A model generated the notes under the pieces. That model made no database searches, was not told the DNA's origin, and saw only the letters and a list, made by a program, of their open reading frames with translations. Shown here one piece after another: positions 23,517-33,567 of a stretch of 64,000 nt of DNA. The stretch lies in assembly GCA_016584495.1 (NCBI GenBank), contig WAID01000012.1, forward strand, positions 310,001 through 374,000. The letters are read 5' to 3'. This stretch comes from Celoporthe dispersa (taxonomy: Eukaryota; Ascomycota; Sordariomycetes; Diaporthales; Cryphonectriaceae). The translations under genes and the position numbers were made by a program. How positions within the stretch are numbered: the stretch's first letter is position 1; each line of letters opens with the position of its first letter.

Positions 23517-24603
23517 GTCGGGAGGTCGGTGCCTGAATATTCGAGGCTCACGGGTAGATCGCTGTCCTTTTTTCTCGAGTGACTGGAGTCTGGACTGTTC
23601 GCCACAATGAACCGGTACGCCTGAGTTCGGCGCAAGTCTTGATGAAGTCAGGATTGTTGGCAACGTGGCCTAGATATTATATAAAGGGCGTAAGCACTCT
23701 GCGCTGCCACACAAAAGTGGGGAGATGACGGGTCAACCCGAAGCAACCTTGGCCTGGGCTGAGCATGCAACTCCGAAGGACGTTTCTTCCCACTGTGCGG
23801 CCCTCAATCCTGGCCTTCGTAAGCTGACACATTTTATATGAAACAGTGTTTGATGAATATAATGTTTGTGATTATTTTATACAGTTTAGTGTGTTGTACC
23901 GCCGTTTGCGAAATTGGGGGTCGCTACCAAATTATTGCAGGCATTTAATTGTTGTACTGACGAGGGCGATGTTTTATTAATTTAATACCTATCTCGAGAA
24001 TAATGAGTTTCGAAAAAGGGTACAGAAGAGGCTTGTCCCGGTAGTAAAGAGAACCTCTTTTTTTTTTTTTTCATAGGCCTGAACCTTCGCAAGCAAAGGA
24101 GAGACGTTTTTATTCGGAAAGCCCCAATGAAGACTATTACACTAGCAAATAGAATGAAATGCTTTCCCCCAGGTCTCCGCTACGCCGGATAAAATTTGAT
24201 AATGAGATATTACTACAAAAGATCCGAGCATTCCCCCCAAAGAGAACAAGGACGGCAAAAAGCGCCATCAAGCAAATTGTCTGTATGAAAATATAATGAG
24301 TAGATTGAATCTGCTGTACGTAATAGATGCTCGTGTCGCATCGCGTGGATAGAAATAATGCATAACCTCCGATGACTATGCTTGTGCGGATGTGACGCAG
24401 GTAGAGAATATGGGAGGTTCTGCCACGTAATAGGCCTTGCGAGAGCACCGCCGAACCCAGACAAGGTCGAAGTCATTTTCGATCTCCCAGAATAGTGACA
24501 GTGAACGCCCCTAATTTCTTAGAATCCTCATAAACACCAACTCCTCCGTAAATTCGAACCTAGATATTAGACTACTGAGTTGCTGAAGCCGGCATCCAAT
24601 TCC
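23517..24603. other. AT-rich spacer
   Basis: Upstream flank of the preceding gene and 3' flank of the secreted-protein gene. No supported gene. A T run at 24057-24071 is the only feature noted. Confidence 0.55.
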
Positions 24604-25504
24604 TCACGTCTCGGGTTCCACCGTCTGTACAACCCCTTTCACGTTCGCCCAGCTGCTCCAGTCTATCTCACCCTTGTTAATGCTTGCATAGCTGTCTGCC
24701 CCATTGTTACCTGCGCTCTGCTCGAACTTGACACACTCTGTCCTGATTCCAAGAGGGTTTTTGCCACCGACCAGAGCTTCCGGTATCAGCATCTGTAGTT
24801 TCGTCTTTGGAGCATCGCGCATGTCAATCAGGCTGAACAAAATTGTGCTGTCCGTAGTGAACCCCGACCCTCCGATTTGGGTCAGGTACGTCGCCCTGCC
24901 AAATTCCGGTTCTACGGAACGCGGTGAGTCAGCAAAGAGACAGCAGCGATATGCAAGGGCGTTGATTTCAGACCACGTACTCGTCCCCATCCACCATGCT
25001 GGGATACAGCCTTGGTCATCCCCTGAAGGGGTCTCGAAGCTCGCGGTGACCGTCTCGGGCACCCAAGCCTTGTTGGCGAGATTCCATTGGGTTGTGTCGG
25101 CATAGAGAGCGCAAACATATTTCCCCTGGGTTGGATACCAGTCTCCGGCTATAGGACTCGTGTACACGCCCGGTCCTAGCTGATCAGAGGAGCTGTTGTC
25201 CGGATCCATCACGATTGTATTTCCATTTTTCTCGTATAGTGCGGCTAGTTTCTAGGCGATAGGTACTGATTGTCAGCTGAATAGTGCACATCAGCAGTAC
25301 TCGACACGCCGAGCCGGCAGCGCCTCTTATACCGCAGCGGAACCTTGTCACAAAAGCCAGTATTCCCACACAGACGCCTCATCCACGAAAGGTGAAAGTC
25401 AATATGAATTCTTGTTAGCTTACCGAGCCAATTACTCTATACGCAATCAGAGTCTCCGAGGCTGCGACCGCAACAATCAAATTCAAGGCCACCCAGAACT
25501 TCAT
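24604..25504 (-). CDS. Secreted protein resembling heat-labile-enterotoxin-type ADP-ribosyltransferases
   Basis: Three exons: 25424-25504, 24981-25251 and 24604-24911, 219 aa. Intron 1 (GTAAGC...TAG, CTGAC branch) is phase 0 and intron 2 (GTACGT...TAG) is phase 1. The first 16 residues are a signal peptide. Features recalling fungal secreted ART-like proteins are an Ala-Tyr-Arg soon after the signal peptide, a Leu-Gly-Pro-Gly-Val-Tyr-Thr-Ser segment at the place of the ART Ser-Thr-Ser strand, and Lys-Leu-Gln-Met-Leu-Ile-Pro near the C-terminal third. The catalytic Glu is not certain. The family link is from memory of pattern, not a search; activity is unproven. It lies in the AT-rich accessory stretch beside another secreted protein, consistent with an effector-like role (inference). 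Confidence 0.68.
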
Positions 25505-26542
25505 GACCAGATACATCGTTCGGGTACTAAGGATCAAAAGAGAAGTGAGAGGAACATCAAGACTGGGACAGGATGAGAGTGGCAAGTAGGAAGGAAAGAA
25601 GGGTTAAACGAGAGTGTCCACTGCTCATACCAGTAGTAATATAGTTGGTACGAAGAAAAGGCAAATGCTTCAAGGACCAGTAGCCGAAAAAAGGAGTCTT
25701 CAGAGAAATATCAAGAATCGAATCTTCCGAGAGCAAGAACCCTTCTATAGAGAGCTGGAGAAATGAAGACTCTGGCTGCTACGAATCCACAAACACGCTG
25801 GGGCCTCACCGATTATAAGCTTATTACTGTGCTGACAACAGCTTATCTCGGAAACAGGTTTCAGTTTCTGGTCCATTTACATAGGCCGACCTAGGGGTCA
25901 AAAGGCTCATTACGGTTCGCTATGCTTCAATTTCCGTGCTTCGCTCCAGTTGCTGAGGGAAGTCACTGGGCTGACAATTGTTCTTCAAGCTCAGCGAGTT
26001 TCAGCTCCCAGATCCTTGGCTCTACGCATTGAGACCTGTGATTAATAGGATTCTGAACATTCTAGGGACCGATGCTATTGGGGGCGGAATATGAAGATCA
26101 TAACTTAATAATAATACTTGATCTGTATCCATCTATTGTTAAGGCTGCTTGCAGCCTAATTGTTCTCCACTCATTTAAGCTCGAGCGCATGGTTAATATT
26201 CTTGCGCTGCAGAATTAAAATTATGTCAGATTACTCCTGGCCTCCTTAGGGCCACAGTATCAGCCTCGTCGTTCAGAGCGCATAGCCGTTTGTTTCAGCT
26301 ATAATTGTCCCAAATAGCTACTTCTCCAAAAGGCCTTTCTTTTCATAAACCTATGGCTATCTAAGCTGCTATCGCATTCCATTCTTTACTCCTCGAACGG
26401 AACGGTCATTCTGGCTCAAATGCTCACCTTAGCTTTCATTTAAATCGTGCATTGTACACTCTTTTGCAGTGGAGGCTGGGTCCTCTCCGTCCCTGGACAA
26501 GGCCACTCTTCCCCGATACATTCGCTTCGAGAGCTTGAAGTC
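25505..26542. other. AT-rich divergent promoter region
   Basis: Separates the divergently transcribed ART-like gene and mucin-like gene, both coding for secreted proteins. No gene or clear repeat seen. Confidence 0.5.
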
Positions 26543-28918
26543 ATGGCTACCCACACGCCCTGCTCATGGGTCTTGGCCATCTGTTGCTTGGTCAACGTAG
26601 CAACAGCTGGCGTAATCTTGACGGGCTCATCTACACCGCAATCGACGGGGAATTTCAGCACTGGCGTCTCGAATGCGACTTTTCTTTGGTCTACTTTGAG
26701 CTCTGGGAACACAACTTCGGCTCATGGCTCAACAACTGCACATGGGACATCCGGCCTGACTTCATCGGGCGCGATCAGTATCACGTCTCAGACAGCGTCG
26801 ACTGTGCCAGCCTCATCTGGCACCTCATCTGCTTCTTCAACTACCCCATCGTCGGGCACGACCAATACGACATCTCAGACTTCGTCGAGTGTGCAAACCT
26901 CATCTGGTGCCTCATATAGTGCCTCATCTGCTTTGTCAAGTGCCCCATCGTCGGGCATAACCAATACTACATCTCAGGTCTCATCATCCACGCTGGCCTC
27001 ACTTAGTATCTCATCTGCTTTTTCAATTACTTCATCGTCGGGCACGACCAATGGTACATCTCAGTCCTCTTCATCGTCAGGCACAACCAATGGTACATCT
27101 CAGACCTCGTCATCTTTGCTGGCCTCGAGTGGGTCCGCAACTACCTCCTCAGTCTCTTCCACAACTGCTGCCTCAGGCAGTACCTCGTCTGGTCCGATCG
27201 AAACGACAATTACCAAGAGTGGAACCACCGAGACGACGACTCAAGCAGGCTCAAGTACCACGGCGCCTCCAGTCATCACCATCGACTGGAGTACAGTCAA
27301 AATTGATTCCACAACCGGAATATCTACAGCAACCCATGATTCCCACGGGTGGCCTATCATCCCCGTGTTGAATTGCTGGTTTTGTCCCCCGGGTGGCGGC
27401 AGTGGTGGAGGCATGTACGTATTTCGAGAACCTTTGCCTAGTGGTTGGAATGAAGCACTGGAGACCATACCGTCTGTCTTATTCCTTTGAGGCTTGCGCA
27501 AATAGCTGACTCTCTCCATCTCTCCTGATATAGTGTCATCCCCGGCATAACAGGTCCGGGCATTCTTCCACCACCGCCTGCTGATATCGAATCTTCACTG
27601 GGATTCTCTACGAATATGCCGACTATCACACTGGATTCGCAGGGCGATCCTACCTATTCCTCAGAGCCCACAAGCGACCCTACCACCAAGCCTACCACGA
27701 GTGCCTCGTCTTCGAGCTCAGCGTCTTGCACTGCATCATCTACAGTCACAAAATGCGTGACGGAAACCATATAGTATGTGCTGTCCGCTCTTGAATCATA
27801 TTGCGTAAATGGATGAGTGTTGCTGACGATTTCTGCAAAAGCTCCACCCTGATCTTTGCCAGCAGCATAAGCAGTTCAACAACAGACTTCAGTTCCAGTG
27901 TGTCAACAACCACGACCGAGAAATGCTCTACGGTCGTTGGCTGCAGTGTGACCGGCACCACGGCAACCACAACCTCGGCGATGGCGTCGACGACTGTAGA
28001 GGGTGGAAGTTGTCCTGTAAATGCATCGGCTAGTATCAGCTCGCTCTACGCCAGCGCTTTCTCCGCCGCCGTGACTGTTGTCTCGGGGACAACAATCCCA
28101 CTGGCATTCTACGCCGAAACCGCAACAGACGGGCTCACCATCGCCTCCTTCGGATTTAACACGTCGTCAACTTCGGCGTCATCTTCTGGTTCTTCTCTCC
28201 CAACATCGTCTCCTGTCTCATCAGACCCCTCAACCTCCCCATCCTCCACGGAGTTGACATCTTCTCCATCTACGAGCGGCGGCTCGGCTACATCTACTGC
28301 CGGGACAGCAGTGTCCAGCGGAGATTCATCTCCGACATCAGCCCAGCCATCCTCCACTTCTACGACGTCATCGGCAGCATCGGCAGCAGCAACTTGGGAG
28401 CTTACAGCTGTAAGATATACACCCCGAGGCAGACGTAGCACGTTCCATGTTCTAAGTACTCTAACAATCTATAAACAGTATAACGCAAGCTGCGACGATC
28501 AGGACTCGTCTGACTTCTCCTACGTAAGGCTCTATCTGCTTACAGCACCAGGCTGCCATCTATAGCTGACAATCGTGGACTGCAGTATTCTTTACAAGGA
28601 ACCGGAGCACAAAGTACCGACGAAACCTGCCTCACGATCCAGGGCGACCTGCCGACGGGCGTGGTGGGAGATACTTGCGGATTCTTCACGCAGGGCGGGT
28701 TCAACGGCCCAAACTCATGCTCCAGTGGGACATTCAGCCAACCCAAGTCGTTCGTTATCAAAAATGGCTTCTGCACTATTTACCAGGGATCCGGCTGTAC
28801 GGGAGCTGAGAATGGTGCTGACTCTTTCGAATATTCTGGTTGTACGAACGTTGATGATGCGTTTTTGGATCTCGGGGGTTGGAACAGCATGAAATGTTTT
28901 GCGTACTCGAGTACATAA
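26543..28918 (+). CDS. Secreted mucin-like Ser/Thr-rich protein with Cys-rich C-terminal domain
   Basis: Five exons: 26543-27414, 27534-27773, 27842-28409, 28479-28523 and 28586-28918, 685 aa, all joins in frame. The introns have GTACGT, GTATGT, GTAAGA and GTAAGG donors, and CTGAC/CTAAC branch points can be seen. I chose the ATG before a 22-residue signal peptide. Residues about 30-280 are Ser/Thr-rich with repeats of the type Ser-Ser-Gly-Thr-Thr-Asn-(Thr/Gly)-Thr-Ser-Gln, expected to be heavily O-glycosylated. A Pro/Gly linker follows (Pro-Pro-Gly-Gly-Gly-Ser-Gly-Gly-Gly), then paired-Cys segments, another Ser/Thr region and a C-terminal domain of about 125 residues with eight Cys. No GPI-type hydrophobic tail. 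Likely cell-wall or secreted surface protein; not assigned to an enzyme family. Confidence 0.8.
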
Positions 28919-29093
28919 ATAGGACAAGAGTCCACACTGCTTGAAATCCACTCAGAGCAGAGCATACTTGTTGATCAACAATAAATACCTAAAAGTATGA
29001 TCTGGGCCACTAGATGCGGTTGTATTACTATCAACTTCTTCTCACCTCACATAAGAAACGTGGCATATAGTGACACCATCTTGGGATTCCAGC

Positions 29094-29212
29094 ACGTACG
29101 ACCATACCTAGCGGAAAACTTGGGATCCCGTCTGCTCTCCCCTAAATAAGCCGCCAAGGGCCGGATCAGTAGTTAAGTGGGTGACCATTAGCGAATACCC
29201 GGTGTTGTACGT
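29094..29212 (+). rRNA. 5S rRNA gene, divergent copy
   Basis: 119 nt, the length of fungal 5S rRNA. It opens ACGTACGACCATA and ends TTGTACGT; these ends pair into a 9-bp helix I with one G-U pair. The internal GGAAAAC, GATCCCGTCTGCTCT, TAAGCC, AGTAGTTAAGTGGGTGACCA and GCGAATACC blocks match the fungal 5S order. A T7 run follows directly, as for RNA polymerase III termination. It differs from the Neurospora-type sequence in the box A region (CCTAAATAAGCC for a typical GTACTTAAGCC) and elsewhere, so it may be a variant gene or a 5S pseudogene. Dispersed single 5S genes are normal in filamentous ascomycetes. Confidence 0.8.
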
Positions 29213-31601
29213 TTTTTTCTTTTTTCTTTTTCTGTTTTCTGGTCCACTGCGGATACTACTACGGCGTGTTTAATCGATTGCAGCCTACATGGCAACAGCA
29301 TACATAGCCTGTAGTTCTCGGCTCCTGGGGGTCCGTTCCGGGGAGCCTTGGTGCCTGTCCCTTTTCCGTCGTGACCTGCATGTTGGATGGGTCATAACAT
29401 GAGGGCAGGATTGATCAGCTACAAGACTGCTATCTTGGTATATAAGTCAATTAGGACTATACATCCTGGGAGAGGAATAAAAAATAAAAATAAAAAGTCC
29501 ACACATGAACACCTCTCCACTTGAACTAATTATAAGCACTGCTGTGCAGCCAAGCGTAAAGACCCCACCGGTGGACATTGACAGGCTGTCACCGCTCAGG
29601 CCCTCGCCGCGGTGCCTCCTCCGCCTCCACACGTCTCGGCCGAGCTGCCGTCTCCTGATGCCGCCGTGTCATGTACCTGAGGATTTATTCTCAGATGTAG
29701 TACCAGTTGTAGAAGAACGACACGGGGATAGGAGTGTATGGTTGTCCTTTTTTTCTTCTTTTCTTGTACTCATAAATTACCGCAATGGTGTCGTCTTGAC
29801 CTCCTTGAGAATAATAATAGCCTCTCTGAACGCCGCATCGATCGTCTTCAGGCCCACCTGATAGCAACATACTTACATAGCACCGTCTGACCAGCCAACT
29901 TGCTTGGATGAGAGCAGTGTGTACTGGCGATATGCTCTGCACAGCAACATAGTATGTAAACGAATTGACTGATGCTGGTCGGCGGCTCATCCGGCAGCTA
30001 ATGCACGTCACTTGGGGACAGTCTTTTGCAAATAGTCACATGTCAACCGTTTCCTCCCCACGCCCCGCGTCATTTTACTTATTTACTAGTACAGTCTCGG
30101 GCTCCGTTGTATCGGATCAGTGGCGTGGTGGTGCCCTGAGCTAATAGCGGCTATTGCAGAGGGTGTCGGGTCAGAGCCGAACATGGAGCCAGATCTTGAG
30201 CTGCGAGGCTGAGCCCGCGCCGTTGCGGTAAAGAGACTAGCCCTGATTCAGTGCCCGGCCGGTGGGTGATTTGTATACCCATTACCTAAGGAGCACTTAT
30301 CGCCTGCCCGTCCCTGACTGCTTGTTCCGGATCCAGTATGCTGTGCTGTCGCTGAGAGGACTGCGCGCCACCGTCTACGGACCTAGAATTGATAATCTAC
30401 CAGAACCCACATCCTCACAGGCCACCGCCGGCCCATTCTTTGGTCACGATTCAACATACAGGACCATACTGTCGGGTCTCGCTTCGGGAGGTGGGCCGCA
30501 CGTGGCATTCTCGTGCGTCCGCTTCAGCGGTCATGTCGTGGTGATGATCCTGAGCCTTGCATCGCTACCAGTGATTTGCTCTATGCAGGTAACAGGCAGC
30601 GTGACTCACGGACGAGCGTCGACAGCTAAACTTTGCATACAGAGAGCATGGTACATCGACACACAACCTCCTCCATGGTAGCAGTAATAAGTTTGCTTGA
30701 CGGTCGGTATCGCCTAGCGTGTAACTGGCCCTGAACAGCCCGGCGTCTGGCTTGTGCTGTGACCCACCCGGGCTGATAAGAAAGGGCAGAACGTATAGAG
30801 AGGGTAGTAGTGCCTAGTAGGCATGAATTAGGGGGGTACGCCTCGAGGGGCGCAGGGCTGACGGCCGCCGATCCGAGGCCCTGCATGAGAGAACAAAGAA
30901 AGTATGTCTCGCCCGTTTTTTTTCTTCTTCTTCCTTTCCCCTCCCTCATCCCGCAGCCGCACTCGGAGCCTCATCATGGTGCCGCGTGCTCTAATTTTAA
31001 TCTTCTTCTATCCTTCTTCTTCGGCCCGCTGGAGAAGAAGACGCGGGTCGGTTGTTCCTTTGTCTTCTCCCTCACCCTCACGGCCAATTTCGACAATGTT
31101 TCTAGGCTCTCTTATCTCGAGTGGGCCCGGCCCAAGCCCTCTGAGTTCCACTCTGGCCGTCTTGGCAGAGAGTGGAAAGCAGGGCGAGGCTTTCATGCCC
31201 AGCAAAACTTGAAGATAACATGTCGTTGGTAAGCGCAATCTCTGGGCTTAGAAAAAGATATTGGCTTTTGCCAAGGCGTCTCCTCTCGGACCTGCTCTAC
31301 CAGGAGGTCGGATTTGTATCTTGGCTGCTGCTTCAAATCCATGTAGATCCCCCTCCCCCCGAATTCCTTCTTCCTCGGTCCCTTGGGTGACTCTTTGAAT
31401 TTTCCTCCCCTTTCCTTCTTTAATTGGTTTTGCACCATCTAATAATTTTATCATCTCGCTTGCCTGTCCTCCCAGGGACAGTTTTGATTCTATCTTGTTC
31501 TTCTTCTTCTTTGGTCGTCCAAGCTCAACAACAGGCCAGCGAGGCTCCCGTGACGAGGTATTCCTGAACGGTCTCCTTGAGAGGAGTGACACAGGCCCAC
31601 A
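29213..31601. other. Intergenic region upstream of ammonium permease
   Basis: No gene that I can support. Short frames at 29505-29861, 29691-30011 and 30262-30681 lack domains and clear codon bias. The 3' part (30900-31600) is the pyrimidine-rich leader and promoter of the permease. Confidence 0.5.
31213..31218 (+). promoter_or_regulatory. GATA-factor site (AreA/NIT2 type)
   Basis: AGATAA, about 390 nt before the ammonium permease start. AreA/NIT2 activates nitrogen-scavenging genes through HGATAR sites. A second site, TTATCA (TGATAA on the other strand), is at 31448-31453. Functional only by inference. Confidence 0.35.
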
Positions 31602-33567
31602 ATGTCGGCCGGTCCTCTTGAAACGTACAATGGTACGAGCGGTATCGCCAGCAATGGCGGTGACTCGCTGACTGAGGATCTCAATGTTTATTATTCGGTA
31701 TGTGATAATATACACCCTCTCTTTTTTTTTTTTCTCTCTGCAGCACAAGATGATACAAAGGTCATGACGTCGTGTCTTTGGATGTGTGTGTGTAAATAAA
31801 GAATCAACGGGGGGCATGTAGTAATGAATTTGCTGGCTGACTCACGGTTTCAATAACAGTCTGGCGACTTCGCCTGGATCCTCACCTCGTCAGCCCTCGT
31901 TCTCCTCATGGTCCCGGGCGTGGGCTTCTTTTACAGCGGTCTTGCGCGGCGCAAGTCCGCCCTGTCGCTCATCTGGCTGTCCATGATGAGCATCGCCGTC
32001 GTCGGGTTTCAGTGGTTCTTTTGGGGTTACTCCTTAACCTTCAGCCACACAGGCAGTGCTTACATCGGTGACCTGTCCAACTTTGGCCTGATGAAGGTAC
32101 TGGCCGAGCCCAGCGTGGGAAGCTCCAAGATCCCGGACCTGCTGTTCTGTCTGTACCAGGGCATGTTTGCTGCCATCACGTATGTGTCTTGTCCCCCAGG
32201 CCCTTTCTCTTTCTCATGGGAGCTTTTCTATTTGTTACATCCTGCGCACAATCACGGCTAACCTTTTCCCCTCTTGCTCGCCATAGTCCTGCTCTGGCCA
32301 TCGGCGCAGCTGCCGACCGCGGCCGCATGCTCCCGGCTGTCGTCTTCGTCTTCATCTGGTCGACCATCGTGTACGACCCCATCGCCTACTGGACCTGGAA
32401 CGCCAACGGCTGGTCCTTCAAGCTCGGCGGCCTCGACTTTGCCGGAGGCACACCCGTCCACATCTCGTCCGGTGCCGCCGCCCTCGCCATGTCGCTGATG
32501 CTGGGCAAGCGTGCCGGTTACGATAAAGTCCACGGCCTCCCTTACCGCCCACACAATGTCACCCACGTCGTCCTCGGCACCGTGTTCCTCTGGGTGGGCT
32601 GGTTCGGCTTCAACGGTGGCAGTGCTCTCGCGGCTAACCTGCGCGCTGTCATGGCCTGCATTGTTACCCACATTGCCGCCTGTGTCGGTGGTTTCACCTG
32701 GTGCCTGATGGATTACCGCCTGGAGAGGAAGTGGAGTGCTGTTGGTTTCTGCAGCGGTGCCATTGCTGTGAGTAACTTGTTGCCTCTTTTTTTCTCTCTC
32801 TCTTTCTCTCTCCTTTTTTGGTGGGGGAGGGATTGGGAATGGACGATATCCTCTCACACAGGAATCATCTCGACTAATATATTTTTCGTCCAAAAAATAG
32901 GGTCTCGTTGCTATCACTCCGGCTTCCGGTTTCGTTCCTGCGTGGTCTGCTGTTGTCTTTGGCGTTGTGGGTGGCATTGTGTGCAACCTGGCCACCCAGA
33001 TCAAGTTCTGGGTCGGTGTGGACGACGCCCTGGATATCTTTGCCGAGCATGCCATCGGTGGTATTGTCGGCAACCTGCTGACCGGTTTCTTTGCTGCGTG
33101 AGTAACCGGACCATTTGTGGTGATGGCGGAAGGCCATCACAGTCATGGAAGACTTCTTGAGAGGAACATCTCTGCTGACGACGAATGCCTTCACAGCGAT
33201 TACATTGCGCACCTCGACGGCTTCTCCGAGATCCCCGGCGGCTGGCTCAACCACAACTACATCCAGCTGGCCTACCAGCTCGCCGACTGCGTGGCTGGTT
33301 TTCTCCTACGCCTTCGGCATGACCTGCCTCATCCTCTTCCTCATGAACCTCGTCCCTGGCCTCCGCCTGCGCGTCGCCACCGACGAGGAGGAGATGGGCC
33401 TGGACGACACCCAGCTGGGCGAGTTCGCGTACGACTATGTCGAGCTGAGCCGCCACGTCAACGAGCTGCTCGGCGCGACCGAGGAGAGCCACTCCAGCCG
33501 GGGCAGCCTGAGGGAAACGTCTGTCGTCGGGCCGTCCAAGGCTGATGATCCGGAAAAGGCCGTGTAA
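31602..33567 (+). CDS. Ammonium permease (Mep/Amt family; one frameshift)
   Basis: Plasma-membrane transporter for ammonium uptake. Five exons: 31602-31697, 31860-32179, 32287-32767, 32901-33097 and 33197-33567; joins in frame, 487 aa after correction. The first exon gives a polar N-terminus. Membrane helices begin at Trp-Ile-Leu-Thr-Ser-Ser-Ala-Leu-Val in exon 2. The family signature Asp-Phe-Ala-Gly-Gly-Thr-Pro-Val-His-Ile-Ser-Ser-Gly is in exon 3, with its His as the first of the conserved pore pair; the second lies in Glu-His-Ala-Ile-Gly-Gly in exon 4. Exon 5 has an apparent extra T in the run 33299-33302; the downstream Phe-Ser-Tyr-Ala-Phe-Gly helix is conserved in the shifted frame. The cytosolic C-terminus is Ser/Glu-rich. 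GATA sites upstream fit nitrogen control. Confidence 0.93.

Noticed and set aside
29505..30011. Overlapping frames near the 5S gene
   Set aside because: Both strands give 106-118 codon frames with no domain; a helical reading ending Thr-Thr-Pro-Leu-Arg at about 29780 has no start or exon partner I can find.
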